Shown here in pieces: positions 33,626 through 43,048 of a stretch of 56,137 nucleotides of DNA (position 1 is its first letter; each line of letters starts with the position of its first letter). The notes beneath the pieces are model-generated. The model was not told where the DNA came from. It ran no database searches and was given only the letters and a program-made list of their open reading frames with translations. This DNA comes from Methylophaga sp. GTDB lineage: Bacteria; Pseudomonadota; Gammaproteobacteria; Nitrosococcales; Methylophagaceae. The stretch covers positions 1-56,137 of the forward strand of contig PAJP01000015.1 in assembly GCA_002706095.1 (NCBI GenBank), written 5' to 3'. Position numbers and translations under genes: made by a program.

Positions 33626-34385
33626 AAGGCATCTGTTTTTAATGCTGATAGTGGCATCAAATACTTCTTTTGCAGCAGATAAAATCACATCAAAAGAAAA
33701 ACAATCCAAAGCTACAGACAGCTCGATAACCCAAACAGAACAGAAACACCTCATGTGGGGATTATCGTCAGCTGAATATGCACGATACGAAGAACTAATG
33801 AAAGGTATCAGAGGGAGCATAAGTCCTAAAACAATTTCTCCACTTGAGGTACTGGGAATACATGCTCAGAACGAAGCTGAACGAAGAAAATACGCACGGC
33901 TTTGGGCAGACATGATGGAGAAAGATACTGAACGAGTTCTTGCATTCCAACGCGCTTATGACCAGGCATGGAAAGATAAAGGTAATAGGCCGTTAATCGA
34001 TATTAGTCAGTTAAAGAGCCAATCGCCTTCAACCACTCCTACAGCGACTACACAATCGTCTGGACTACCAATTTCTAAAATGATAGTCGTAACAAAATTA
34101 GTAGGATGTGCTGCCTGTGACAAGAAAATTCATCAGCTTTTAACATCAATGCTAGTTGATAAAACGATTCACTTGGATATCTATTTTAGTGATTCGAGTG
34201 ATAAACAGAACAGCGTAATACGCCAATGGGCAATAAGTAATCGTGTAGATGCAGAAATGCTTAAAAGCCGTCGTTTAACGTTAAATCATGGGCAGTCACT
34301 CATGAATCAATACCAGCTTGATGAAGAACAACTGCCTGCAACATTCAAAGTCGATAACAATGGAGGGGTAAAAAGGGTAGAATAA
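33609..34385 (+). CDS. ICE protein of TIGR03759 type
   Basis: A 258-residue exported protein. TTG 33609 is chosen because AAGGAG lies six bases upstream, and the signal peptide FLMLIVASNTSFA then has a proper basic start; it overlaps the previous gene by 17 bases. Residues 48-140 match the TIGR03759 signature (MWGLSSAEYARYEELMKG, then ISPLEVLGIHA and EAERRKYARLWA). The C-terminal part has CAAC (VGCAACDKKIHQLL), a thioredoxin-like CxxC site, and thus perhaps a disulfide role in assembly. Confidence 0.85.
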   Translation: MNLKFKRHLFLMLIVASNTSFAADKITSKEKQSKATDSSITQTEQKHLMWGLSSAEYARYEELMKGIRGSISPKTISPLEVLGIHAQNEAERRKYARLWADMMEKDTERVLAFQRAYDQAWKDKGNRPLIDISQLKSQSPSTTPTATTQSSGLPISKMIVVTKLVGCAACDKKIHQLLTSMLVDKTIHLDIYFSDSSDKQNSVIRQWAISNRVDAEMLKSRRLTLNHGQSLMNQYQLDEEQLPATFKVDNNGGVKRVE

Positions 34386-34388
34386 TAT

Positions 34389-34889
34389 TTGACTATTATT
34401 AAATTACCCAATATGACATCTAATACGACGCCTATTGATTTGAATGCTTATAAAAGATTTCTTGATGGAGAAGTCGAGAAACATGCCAGTGACACAAAGA
34501 TCAACAATGGCACGAGTATTGTTAATGCTGTCAACGTCGGAAGTTACAGCTTTAGTTGGGGAAAAATAGTCGAGCAACTTTCTGGAGAGTTCTTTATCTG
34601 GAAGTTTCAAATATCTACCCTTGCCAAAAAAACCCATGGCGAGAGAATCTATTTCCAAGAGCAAATATTTAACTATTTGCAGTCAAAACATCCAGAACAT
34701 TCATCTGAGCACGCTATCTTGGTGGCTGGTTTGCATGACAAATGTATATTCTTGGGTATTAAGGAAGATGCATTCATCATCGCATCACCAATGCAACATG
34801 AGTATAAAAACCGCATATGGGTTCACATACATATACTCAATAAAGATATTCCTGAAATTCTTAGTTATATCAATAATACTCAGCAGTAG
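34389..34889 (+). CDS. Hypothetical protein within the T4SS operon
   Basis: A 166-residue soluble protein. The start is uncertain: TTG 34389 just after the TIGR03759 stop, or ATG 34413, neither with a good ribosome site. No signal peptide or membrane segment is present. It has a mixed alpha/beta pattern and several His/Phe/Trp residues (IWVHIHILNKD). I recognise no family. Its 3' end overlaps the transglycosylase gene, whose start lies about 90 bases before this stop. Confidence 0.55.
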   Translation: MTIIKLPNMTSNTTPIDLNAYKRFLDGEVEKHASDTKINNGTSIVNAVNVGSYSFSWGKIVEQLSGEFFIWKFQISTLAKKTHGERIYFQEQIFNYLQSKHPEHSSEHAILVAGLHDKCIFLGIKEDAFIIASPMQHEYKNRIWVHIHILNKDIPEILSYINNTQQ

Positions 34890-35388
34890 CCTCTCTTCAC
34901 CCGCGTACGCAAATACATATTCAAAAAATTCTATCCCAGCCCTTTATGTAAAAGTAGCTAAGCAGGAAGGTGTTCCAGCAAATCTACTTTATGCAATCTC
35001 ACGAGCAGAAAGCACTAATCCAAAAATTAAAAAGGTATGGCCATGGACGATCAATGTTCGTGGCAAAGGATATTACTTCCCTACACGTAAGAAAGCTTAT
35101 GCAGCAATTATGCTGTTATTAGCCAACGACATCACTTTAGTTGATATAGGTCTAATGCAAACTAATTGGTATTGGCACAAAGACAAACTGAAAGACCCCT
35201 GGAAGGCATTATCACCTGAATACAATATTCAAACTGGAGCAAAAATCTTACGTGAGTGCTACGAACGCAAACAAGACTGGTTTTATTGTGCTGGTGAGTA
35301 TCATACAAAGAGTAATACACCAGAGAGAGCAGCACGTGCAAAACGTTATCGGGAGAATGTGCTTAGCTATATGAGGGCAACAAAATGA
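34798..35388 (+). CDS. Lytic transglycosylase (SLT) of the T4SS
   Basis: A 196-residue exported enzyme. I place the start at ATG 34798, giving a signal peptide ending SPAYA; the frame is open further upstream but has no signal there. The catalytic Glu is in ISRAEST, and the family landmarks follow (PWTINVRGKGYYFP, DIGLMQTNW, SPEYNIQTGAKIL, AGEYH). It opens peptidoglycan for the secretion channel. It overlaps the preceding gene by 92 bases and the next by ATGA. The start is the least certain part of the call. Confidence 0.8.
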   Translation: MSIKTAYGFTYIYSIKIFLKFLVISIILSSSLSSPAYANTYSKNSIPALYVKVAKQEGVPANLLYAISRAESTNPKIKKVWPWTINVRGKGYYFPTRKKAYAAIMLLLANDITLVDIGLMQTNWYWHKDKLKDPWKALSPEYNIQTGAKILRECYERKQDWFYCAGEYHTKSNTPERAARAKRYRENVLSYMRATK

Positions 35389-35867
35389 GCAGGATGATCT
35401 CTTTATCTGTCCTACTCATGGTGAGCACATTGGTCCATGCAGAACCCAAAGTGATATTTGATTCTGGTAGAACTATAAATGCGGACAGATATTTATCTAC
35501 TGAAAAAAAAGCTCAACTCCCAAAACGCAAACCCAACATCACGAGCCTGATCAGCCCAACAACGCCTGAAATGACTGTTGGTAAGGTAAAAAGACGGAAT
35601 ATTTCACTCCCTTATCTGCCAAGCCCATTGTTTCTTGTGGGAGCTGACAAGGTATCCATAAACTGGCTATCGCGACACAGAGAAGCACTCATTAAAGTCG
35701 GTGCAGTGGGTCTAATAGTCAACTCGAAGTCTGCTTCAGATATACAACAAGTCATACACGCAGCAAGTGGACTTCAGATAAGTCCCGCTTCCGGAAGTGA
35801 TCTTTCAAAACAGCTGAACCTCCATCATTACCCAATTTTAATCACTCGAACACAGATTGCCCAATGA
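35385..35867 (+). CDS. ICE protein of TIGR03765 type
   Basis: A 160-residue exported protein with a signal peptide ending LVHA. It has the landmarks of TIGR03765 (FDSGRTINADRYL, SPLFLVGADKVSINWL, LNLHHYPILITRTQI). The DSG motif near the N-terminus is typical. The role is unknown; it always sits between the transglycosylase and TraD in PFGI-1-class elements, as here, and overlaps TraD by ATGA. Confidence 0.85.
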   Translation: MSRMISLSVLLMVSTLVHAEPKVIFDSGRTINADRYLSTEKKAQLPKRKPNITSLISPTTPEMTVGKVKRRNISLPYLPSPLFLVGADKVSINWLSRHREALIKVGAVGLIVNSKSASDIQQVIHAASGLQISPASGSDLSKQLNLHHYPILITRTQIAQ

Positions 35868-37921
35868 AACAAAAACACACGTTGGAAGTACTCCTTCGAC
35901 CAAAGGTTGAAATATGGTCTGCCGGGATATCTGCCACAGGTGCGGTACTTTCATATGTCGCACCGTGGTCTATTATGATGACCCCATCAATTGCTTATGG
36001 AGTAGGGGGTATCCTCACCTATAATGCCTTTCGTAATTTCAGAGATTTTGTTCGACTTTATAAGTATCAAAAAGGGCTTCGCCGGCAAGCGCTATTCAAG
36101 ATGGCACCCAATGATATTCCAGTTAGTAAAAAATATTTGTTCTATGGACTAGGCTTTAGGTGGGGACAAAAACATGCTCAGCGTCTAAAGGACACAAGAG
36201 AGCCAGCTGCAAGCAAATATATTAACCCTGGACTACTTTACAGACTCGCAAGAAGAAAAGAGCGTGAATGGGAATCACAACCTTATCTATCTAAACTCGC
36301 TGAACTACTCAATAGTGAATCAAAATTTAATCCTGTTCGACCATTACCTCCAATAGGGGGCGAGCCACAGATCCACGGTGTAGGGGGAGAGGAAGAACCC
36401 GTAGTTTCACTTCTTTCAGAAAGGAATGGTCATACACTGGTTCTGGGTACCACCCGTGTTGGTAAAACTCGTGCAGCTGAAGTGCTGATTACTCAAGATA
36501 TAAGACGTGGTGACATCACAGTAGTCTTCGATCCAAAAGGTGATGCAGAGTTGATGCGAAGAATTATTGCTGAATGTAAAGCATCAGGTCGAGAAGATGA
36601 TTTAGTTGTCTTTCATCTTGGCTTCCCAGACATATCAGCTAGATATAACGGCATAGGACATTTTAGCCGTGTAACAGAGGTTGCTACCAGAACAGCAAAC
36701 CAACTTGACAGTGGTGGTAACTCAAACGTATTCCGTGAATTTTTCTGGCGTTTCACCAATATTATTGCTCAAGCACTGGTAGCACTCGGACGACGACCAG
36801 ACTATGCACAATTAGCTCAGCACATTCAAAGTATCGATGATCTACTCATAGATTATTACGAGGTTTGGTTAAACAATGAGGCTGATCCTGACTGGCCAAG
36901 ACACGTAAATGAAATAGCTTCAAATTTGAACGATAAGATGCTTCCTATGAGTCTACGTGGGAAAAACAAAAGAGCAAACGCCATGATTAAATATGCTCAA
37001 GATAGAAAAATGTTTGATGCTGTAGCTATGGGACTGCGTTCTACATTTGAATACGACAAAACATATTTTGACAAGATTGTGGCAAGTGGTCTGCCATTAC
37101 TTGAGAAACTTATATCAGGACGTATTGCTGAGCTTATATCACCTGCATATAACGACGCAGACGATAATCGACCAGTATTTAGTTGGGGGCAGGTCATAAG
37201 ACAAAAGAAAGTCGTGTATATCGGACTGGATGCATTACAAGATATGGCTATTGCCGGCACCGTTGGTAACACAATGTTTGCAGACTTAGTTTCTACCGCA
37301 GGTGAGATATATAAACATGGAACTGAACTTGGATATCACAACCAGGACACATCATCTGGAAGTAAAACCCCAATAAACATCCATGCTGATGAAGTGAATG
37401 AATTAATGGGAGATGAGTTTCTTCCAATGCTTAACAAAGGCGGGGGCGCAGGCTTGCAAATCACCGCTTACACACAAACCATGTCTGACGTTATTGTGAA
37501 GCTTGGTGATCAAGCAAAAGCAGGTCAAGCACTTGGTAACTTTGGCACGGTAGTTATATTCCGAGTGAAAGAACTAGCTACAGCTGAGCTATTCACGGAA
37601 CAGCTCCCAATGGTCGAGGTTGCTGCTGCAACTGAAGTGACAGGCTCTGCAGACTCAGTAGATCTAGATAGTGAGGTCGATTTCACATCAAGCGCTCAAG
37701 ACCGCATAACGTTCACTGAAGCCCCCCTTCTGTCACCGGCAACCATAATGGCACTCCCAAAAGGTCAAGCATTCATTCTCACAGCAGGTGGTCAACTATG
37801 GAAAATCCGAGTGCCATTAGCGGACTCTAAAGATGACCTCTATATGACCTCAAATTTCAACGAAATGGCTGATGATATGGCTTCATCTTACCGTACTGGC
37901 GAGACATGGTGGGTTGAGTAA
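35864..37921 (+). CDS. traD: TraD coupling ATPase (T4CP, TIGR03743)
   Basis: A 685-residue coupling protein. Two N-terminal membrane segments (about 20-55) precede the ATPase. Walker A is GTTRVGKT at 195-202, followed by VVFDPKGDAELMRRI. Walker B is in the NIHADEVNELMGD region and the sensor in LQITAYTQT. It hands the relaxase-DNA complex to the secretion channel. The length and the GEPQIHGVGGEE stretch before the core match the SXT/PFGI-1 TraD group. Its stop shares one base with the next start. Confidence 0.95.
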   Translation: MKQKHTLEVLLRPKVEIWSAGISATGAVLSYVAPWSIMMTPSIAYGVGGILTYNAFRNFRDFVRLYKYQKGLRRQALFKMAPNDIPVSKKYLFYGLGFRWGQKHAQRLKDTREPAASKYINPGLLYRLARRKEREWESQPYLSKLAELLNSESKFNPVRPLPPIGGEPQIHGVGGEEEPVVSLLSERNGHTLVLGTTRVGKTRAAEVLITQDIRRGDITVVFDPKGDAELMRRIIAECKASGREDDLVVFHLGFPDISARYNGIGHFSRVTEVATRTANQLDSGGNSNVFREFFWRFTNIIAQALVALGRRPDYAQLAQHIQSIDDLLIDYYEVWLNNEADPDWPRHVNEIASNLNDKMLPMSLRGKNKRANAMIKYAQDRKMFDAVAMGLRSTFEYDKTYFDKIVASGLPLLEKLISGRIAELISPAYNDADDNRPVFSWGQVIRQKKVVYIGLDALQDMAIAGTVGNTMFADLVSTAGEIYKHGTELGYHNQDTSSGSKTPINIHADEVNELMGDEFLPMLNKGGGAGLQITAYTQTMSDVIVKLGDQAKAGQALGNFGTVVIFRVKELATAELFTEQLPMVEVAAATEVTGSADSVDLDSEVDFTSSAQDRITFTEAPLLSPATIMALPKGQAFILTAGGQLWKIRVPLADSKDDLYMTSNFNEMADDMASSYRTGETWWVE

Positions 37922-38616
37922 TGGCACAGGATAATACCCCTCAAGCACAAAAAAGTCTGATAGGTAGATGGTTATCACGAATTACAACCATAGCGGTGTG
38001 GCTTCTACTCGCTTTACTCATGTCTATCATCACAGAATGGATTGGAATGAACACTAAATGGAAAGATGAAGGTATTGAGCACAGCAGGGGGATGGTTAAA
38101 ACAGAGCTGGGTTATTTAAACAAAGACTTCCAGAAAAGTTTAATTGTACAGCGGCCCGTTCAATATGCTGAAAATATAGCATCAACAATGCATAAGTATA
38201 TGTATGAGAAGACAGGTGTTATGGATATCCTTTCTAAGATTTTTCGAGACAACAAAGCTGAAAGCATAATACGTCTGTTTGCCGAACATGTATTAGCTGC
38301 TGTTTACGTAACTCAAGTATTTGCAATAAGACTAGCAGTTCTGACATTAGCATTACCCGCATTTCTAATCTTTGGCATTGTTGCAGCTACGGAAGGTCTG
38401 GTTCAACGTGATATCAGAAAATGGTCTGTCGGAAGAGAACATGCTGGTTTATACCATCACGCAAAACGCTGGATTCCCATCACCTTCATCGCACCTTGGG
38501 TTGTCTATCTTGCTTTTCCAGTTTCTATTCATCCAAACGCTGTAATCCTACCTTTTGCCTTGTTATTCGGCATTGGTATTTTCATGGTTACATACCTATT
38601 CAAGAAATATATCTGA
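37921..38616 (+). CDS. ICE membrane protein TIGR03747
   Basis: A 231-residue polytopic protein with about four membrane helices (IAVWLLLALLMSIITEW, VLTLALPAFLIFGIVAA, WIPITFIAPWVVYLAF and VILPFALLFGIGIFM). The loop after the second helix carries RDIRKWSVGREHAGLYHHAK. This matches the conserved gene directly after traD in PFGI-1-class elements (TIGR03747). It ends the PilL-TraD operon; dyad copy 4 begins within its stop codon. Confidence 0.9.
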   Translation: MAQDNTPQAQKSLIGRWLSRITTIAVWLLLALLMSIITEWIGMNTKWKDEGIEHSRGMVKTELGYLNKDFQKSLIVQRPVQYAENIASTMHKYMYEKTGVMDILSKIFRDNKAESIIRLFAEHVLAAVYVTQVFAIRLAVLTLALPAFLIFGIVAATEGLVQRDIRKWSVGREHAGLYHHAKRWIPITFIAPWVVYLAFPVSIHPNAVILPFALLFGIGIFMVTYLFKKYI

Positions 38617-38645
38617 TAACCGGCTCAGACCAATATCCGGTTATT
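38616..38645 (+). promoter_or_regulatory. Transfer-operon dyad, copy 4
   Basis: ATAACCGGC ... CCAATATCCGGTTATT is the best palindrome of the set: both ATAACCGG and CCGGTTAT are intact. It ends 60 bases before the RAQPRD gene start, and TTATTGATTG follows as in copy 3. Confidence 0.8.
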
Positions 38646-38705
38646 GATTGTCTCTATTGAGGGGCTTGGGCAGACTTCACTCACACAAAGTTAATGTAGT
38701 GAGAA

Positions 38706-39005
38706 ATGAACATAATGCTCAAGCCCCTTTTACTTATTTTCACGATTTCATTATCAGCGGTAGCTAGCGCCAGCAACTTTGCTGAACGTGAAAGTCTAGC
38801 CAAGCTTATTCATGAAATTGATGGCCTTAGCTCACTTGTTGACGAAGCGCAGGGCCGAGCAAATCCAGATAGCCGTATTCGCTTCCAATACAACCTACTT
38901 CGCAAAGATTTAATGATGATGAAGCTGGGCATTCAAGAACATCTCGATGGACCAGCTATCGAACCGAGAAACTACGCCCCACTATCTGGCGACTACCGAC
39001 GCTAA
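38706..39005 (+). CDS. RAQPRD-family ICE protein (TIGR01690)
   Basis: A 99-residue exported protein with a signal peptide ending AVASA. The helical core carries the family signature region (DEAQGRANPDSRIRFQYNLL, a variant of RAQPRDxxRxxFxY). It starts the second T4SS operon behind dyad copy 4. The function is unknown but it is invariably part of this secretion-system class. Confidence 0.85.
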   Translation: MNIMLKPLLLIFTISLSAVASASNFAERESLAKLIHEIDGLSSLVDEAQGRANPDSRIRFQYNLLRKDLMMMKLGIQEHLDGPAIEPRNYAPLSGDYRR

Positions 39006-39008
39006 ACC

Positions 39009-39254
39009 ATGTCCGTTAATTCTAAACAAACACAAAGCTTCCTGAATGCTACTGGTGTATCCATGGATAACATCATGGTAGTCCTTGCATCTCTAGTAGC
39101 TGTAGCAATCTTGTTATGGAGCGCCTGGGTAACACTGTCTTATTACAATCAATGGGCATCAAATAAAAATGACGTCACTTTGTTCGATGTTATGTGGAGT
39201 GCCACACGCTCCATTATTTTGCTTTGTTTGGTTTTAAATCTAGTTTCAAAATAA
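39009..39254 (+). CDS. ICE membrane protein TIGR03758
   Basis: An 81-residue protein with two membrane helices (IMVVLASLVAVAILLWSAW and ATRSIILLCLVLNLVS) and a short cytoplasmic loop. Size, topology and position match TIGR03758, which with TIGR03745 is thought to be the small pilin-like pair of this system. It starts three bases after the RAQPRD gene. Confidence 0.8.
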   Translation: MSVNSKQTQSFLNATGVSMDNIMVVLASLVAVAILLWSAWVTLSYYNQWASNKNDVTLFDVMWSATRSIILLCLVLNLVSK

Positions 39255-39263
39255 GGGTTAAAA

Positions 39264-39602
39264 ATGAAGAAAATACTTATCTCTGCATCAGCGTTTTATC
39301 TCTCAATATGCCAGCAAGCATATGCAGCATTGCCAACCGCAGTTCCACCGACAAACGGAGCAGCGAAAAATAACTGGCTAGAATTGCTCAAAGGATACAT
39401 AAAAGACGGTGCATATCTAATAGCTCTAACTATTTCTGTTGCTGGCTTTTTATGGCTTTCCTGGATTGCGTTAGCTGATATTAATCAGGCTCGCTCGGGT
39501 AGAAAAGAATGGGGTGAAGTCGGCGTCACAGTTATAGCAGGTGCAGGTGTTTTCGCATTTGTTTCTTATTTACTTTATCAAGCTTCAGATGTCTTCAAAT
39601 GA
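39264..39602 (+). CDS. ICE membrane protein TIGR03745
   Basis: A 112-residue protein with a cleavable-looking signal (up to AYAALP) and two membrane helices (YLIALTISVAGFLWLSWIAL and VTVIAGAGVFAFVSYLLY). It resembles a VirB2-like pilin precursor in size and layout and matches TIGR03745. It overlaps the next gene by ATGA. Confidence 0.82.
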   Translation: MKKILISASAFYLSICQQAYAALPTAVPPTNGAAKNNWLELLKGYIKDGAYLIALTISVAGFLWLSWIALADINQARSGRKEWGEVGVTVIAGAGVFAFVSYLLYQASDVFK

Positions 39603-39970
39603 GTGATTCAGAAGATATCTTGGCTGATAGGCTCAATAACGAGCCTCCAATATTCCGAGGACTGTCTAATTCAGAATTAGGAATGGTATTAAAAGTTGGA
39701 GCTCTTTTCTGGATTCCAGTTTGTCTGTTCATGGCTGCCTTAATGGGGAAAATGCTAATGGGGATGGGAGCAGCAATGATTATGCTTTTGCTGACAGTCC
39801 TTGTTAGTGGCTCTTTATTTCAGAAAATAAAGCGAGGAAGGCCTGACTACTACTATCAACATTATTTAATGCTACGAGATATTTTTCTTAGAGTAAAAAC
39901 TAATACAAATAATGATCGCGTAATTCATTACTCAGGAACATGGGGAGTTGGACGTACTGATGGGGAGTAA
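39599..39970 (+). CDS. ICE protein TIGR03750 (VirB3-like)
   Basis: A 123-residue protein with two adjacent membrane helices (LFWIPVCLFMAALMG and AAMIMLLLTVLVSGSLF), then a basic stretch (KIKRGRPDYYYQHYL). The layout is that of VirB3/TraL proteins, and the position fits TIGR03750. It overlaps the next gene by 11 bases. Confidence 0.85.
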   Translation: MSDSEDILADRLNNEPPIFRGLSNSELGMVLKVGALFWIPVCLFMAALMGKMLMGMGAAMIMLLLTVLVSGSLFQKIKRGRPDYYYQHYLMLRDIFLRVKTNTNNDRVIHYSGTWGVGRTDGE

Positions 39971-40595
39971 ATATAGAGGAGAGAATGACAACCTTAAATC
40001 TCATATCACTACTCTGAGAATAGTAGTTGGGATATTAATTCTATTTTGTATTTTGTTCTGGATGTCGGCAAATAAAGCTCGTGAAGTTCAAAGGTTATTC
40101 ATTCCACCAGACCTTCGAGCAGGCGCGACAGTTACGCTCAATGAAATACCTGTCACATCAGCATATAGCTTTGCAGTCAGTATCTTTCAATATCTTAATA
40201 CATGGCTAGAAGACGGAGCCAAAGACTATCCTGCGAGAGTAGGAGAACTTGCTGCATACCTTTCACCAAGCTATCAGCAATGGCTAAAGGAAGACATTAT
40301 TCGTCGTAGTAGTCGTGGTGAACTAGATAGGCGTACAAGAACTGTCACTCTAATTAACGAAATGGCTTATGACGACCATAGAGTAGACATACTTAATGAA
40401 AACAACTTCATAGTATGGCTCGATCTCAGGATTACTGAGACTCATCGTGGTGTCCCCATCAAATCAGTAGATATTAGATATCCAATTAGAGTCGTCCGCA
40501 GTAACGTAAGTCCGGAGTTCAACCCTTGGGGACTAATGTTAGATGGCTTTCAAGAAAATCCAACACGAATTACTTCAACGGTAAAACAACAATGA
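39960..40595 (+). CDS. ICE protein TIGR03746 (VirB8/TraE-like)
   Basis: A 211-residue protein. ATG 39960 is preferred to the in-frame TTG 39948. A single N-terminal membrane helix (VVGILILFCILFWMSA) is followed by a periplasmic domain with PARVGELAAYLSPSYQQW and RTRTVTLINEM. This is the TraE/VirB8-like scaffold of the class (TIGR03746). Its stop overlaps the next start. Confidence 0.87.
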   Translation: MGSKYRGENDNLKSHITTLRIVVGILILFCILFWMSANKAREVQRLFIPPDLRAGATVTLNEIPVTSAYSFAVSIFQYLNTWLEDGAKDYPARVGELAAYLSPSYQQWLKEDIIRRSSRGELDRRTRTVTLINEMAYDDHRVDILNENNFIVWLDLRITETHRGVPIKSVDIRYPIRVVRSNVSPEFNPWGLMLDGFQENPTRITSTVKQQ

Positions 40596-41362
40596 AGCTA
40601 TATATAACAATAATAGTAGCTCTTTTTACTCTTGCTTGGTTGCCGACAAAATCAGTTGCTGATGAGAAGGTGGTCTGGGACAAGACACCAATCAAGGTAG
40701 TATTGAAGCCTAATCAAGAGAGAATGATCGTCTTCCCTTCAAATAGCGTGAGAGTGAAAGTACCTGCTGCAATAGCTAATTCGCTAAGTACATTATCAAA
40801 CAATGGTGTTATTTACTGGGAAAGCAAAGAAGAATTTACGGATAAACGAATCCTGGCACAAGACACTGTAACTAAAAAGACTGTAGTAATACATCTTTCT
40901 TCCAGTGAATCTCGTGGTAGCGAAGAGCAGGTTACCATCTTATATCCAGAGTCTGAGAAAGATATACCTTCTTCAAATTCTGATGATAAAAAGCCAACAC
41001 ATTATGGATATGAGACCTTAACAAGAGTAGCAGCTCATCATCTATATGCACCTGAGAGGCTTATCAGCATTCCTGAAGGTATACATCGTATTAATGTTGC
41101 TCAGCATTCTGACAGTCACCTGATCAGAGGGCTAATAATAAATATGACCCCTGTTATCTCATTTTCCAGTGGTGGCCTATACATCACAGCAGTAAAACTT
41201 GAGAACAAACAGAAAGAACGAGTAATTCTAGACCCACGCCAAATTCGAGGGAAGTGGCTGGCTGCAACATTTCAACACGCCTCTCTAGGGCCAGCTGGTG
41301 AGATAACGGATACCACGGCTCTTTATCTAATTTCTGATCGACCTTTTTGGGAGTCGTTCTAA
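40592..41362 (+). CDS. ICE protein TIGR03749 (TraK/VirB9-like)
   Basis: A 256-residue exported protein with a signal peptide ending KSVA. The beta-rich body has PIKVVLKPNQERMIVFP near the start and, at the C-terminus, DPRQIRGKWLAATFQHASLG. This is the TIGR03749 family, comparable to TraK/VirB9 secretin-like partners of the outer-membrane complex. ATG 40592 overlaps the previous stop. Confidence 0.87.
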   Translation: MKLYITIIVALFTLAWLPTKSVADEKVVWDKTPIKVVLKPNQERMIVFPSNSVRVKVPAAIANSLSTLSNNGVIYWESKEEFTDKRILAQDTVTKKTVVIHLSSSESRGSEEQVTILYPESEKDIPSSNSDDKKPTHYGYETLTRVAAHHLYAPERLISIPEGIHRINVAQHSDSHLIRGLIINMTPVISFSSGGLYITAVKLENKQKERVILDPRQIRGKWLAATFQHASLGPAGEITDTTALYLISDRPFWESF

Positions 41363-42690
41363 TGGCTGAAAAAAGGACTAACAAACTCATCCCTATCATC
41401 GCATTAGGACTGATAGTGATATTGGTAGCAGTTGTAGCTCGTAATTCTGATAAAGAAGCTGCCGAGCAAGTTAAGCAACTTAGGGATAATTATGTTCCTG
41501 ATGGAGATACTACTGATGACACACTCCGAACATTAACAGCACTTGTGCAAGAGATGCGTGAGGAAAATGACAGGTTAATAGCAGAGCAAAATCAAATAAA
41601 AGAGCAGCTCGCCAACCGTCCTAAAGAGAATACAAACACAAAAACATCAATAGATTATTTGATGGAGCGTGTAGATGAATTAACAAACACCCAAAATGAA
41701 AATCCTCCAGAGCTAGATAGCTTTGATATGGACATTGAAATACCAGACATACAGCCGCAAACCGATATCTGGGTTGAACCCATTGGTGCATCAACGACTT
41801 TAGATGAAACAGGAATGACTCAAACTTCATTCAGTCCATCAACAACACTGGATACAGCATCTGACATTCTTGGTGATACTAGTGCTCTAGATAATAGCGT
41901 TGGCCAAAGCATCACTGGCGGCACGAATCAAGAGATCATAGTTGAACCTGTTTACACAATTCCTAAAAACTCCACATTAATAGGATCAACATCAATGACA
42001 GCATTAATGGGACGTGTACCTATTAATGGCAGTGTCGAAGACCCTTACCCAGTAAAGATCATAGTTGGAAATGAAAACCTGACCGCAAATGGTCTTGAGC
42101 TGCCAGAAGTAAGCCATATGATCTTTTCGGGTACTGCCACTGGTGACTGGACTCTTTCATGTGTCAGAGCGGATCTAACATCGGTGACCTATGTTTTTGA
42201 AGATGGAACAATCCAGACGTTAAACGAAGGTGATCAAGAACTCCAGAATAGCAATGGCTCAGGAAATGTTAATCGACTTGCATGGATTTCAGATAACCGT
42301 GGTATTCCCTGTGTCTCAGGAAAAAGAATATCAAATGCAGGTGCCTTTCTTGCAAGTTCAATCTTTGCTAAAGGTATTGAAGCAGGGGCTAAAGCTGTCG
42401 CAGACGCTGAAACTACACGCATAGTATCGCCTCAAGGAGACACAACTTCATCAGTTACGGGCGATGCATTAAGAAACTCTGCCTATGAGACTCTTTCCGG
42501 TGGCACATCTGCAATCAGTGAATGGCTACAAAAAAGACAACAACAAACATTCGATGTGATCTATGTAGATACAGGCTCTAACGTAGCAGTCCACATTGAT
42601 GCTGAATTACCTATTAACTACAAACCTAACGGCAGGAAATTAAGACATGCGCGTTACAACAGTAAAGATATCAATCGTCGCCTTGATTAG
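41362..42690 (+). CDS. ICE protein TIGR03752 (TraB/VirB10-like)
   Basis: A 442-residue protein. A membrane helix near the start (LIPIIALGLIVILVAVVA) is followed by a coiled-coil with Gln/Glu, and a Thr/Ser-rich spacer. A VirB10-type beta domain begins near PVYTIPKNSTLIGSTSMTAL. It spans the cell envelope and joins inner and outer complexes. Position and layout match TIGR03752. It overlaps the lipoprotein gene downstream by 44 bases. Confidence 0.9.
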   Translation: MAEKRTNKLIPIIALGLIVILVAVVARNSDKEAAEQVKQLRDNYVPDGDTTDDTLRTLTALVQEMREENDRLIAEQNQIKEQLANRPKENTNTKTSIDYLMERVDELTNTQNENPPELDSFDMDIEIPDIQPQTDIWVEPIGASTTLDETGMTQTSFSPSTTLDTASDILGDTSALDNSVGQSITGGTNQEIIVEPVYTIPKNSTLIGSTSMTALMGRVPINGSVEDPYPVKIIVGNENLTANGLELPEVSHMIFSGTATGDWTLSCVRADLTSVTYVFEDGTIQTLNEGDQELQNSNGSGNVNRLAWISDNRGIPCVSGKRISNAGAFLASSIFAKGIEAGAKAVADAETTRIVSPQGDTTSSVTGDALRNSAYETLSGGTSAISEWLQKRQQQTFDVIYVDTGSNVAVHIDAELPINYKPNGRKLRHARYNSKDINRRLD

Positions 42691-43048
42691 TCTGTTATCA
42701 GCTTGTTCATACCAAACAAAAGATGACTTACTCCCTCAAACTGGACCAACTATGCAGGAAGTTTATCGTAATCACGAAAGTAGCCTGCTAGTTGGTAGCG
42801 AGAAGAAAGTATCCTCTACATCAGGGATTCGAGACCGACTCACTGGTAATAAAGACGTAGACTTAGCTGGATATACGCGTGATGTAAACAGCGAAATCGA
42901 GCAACAGTTTCCTCGTCTCCCCAACCCGACACTAGTAATGTACGTCTACCCGCATCTATCTACGGCCTCACGCCTGCCAGTTCCGGGATATTCAACAGCC
43001 TTCCCTTTCTATGAACGTCCTGAATATGCAATGCCAGGTGAACTGTAA
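42647..43048 (+). CDS. ICE lipoprotein TIGR03751 (VirB7/TraV-like)
   Basis: A 133-residue lipoprotein with the lipobox LLSAC after a short signal. The C-terminus is Pro-rich (LPNPTLVMYVYPH, then RLPVPGYSTAFP). It corresponds to the small outer-membrane lipoprotein of the core complex (TIGR03751). The gene starts within the TIGR03752 gene and ends on the first base of the VirB4 start. Confidence 0.88.
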   Translation: MRVTTVKISIVALISLLSACSYQTKDDLLPQTGPTMQEVYRNHESSLLVGSEKKVSSTSGIRDRLTGNKDVDLAGYTRDVNSEIEQQFPRLPNPTLVMYVYPHLSTASRLPVPGYSTAFPFYERPEYAMPGEL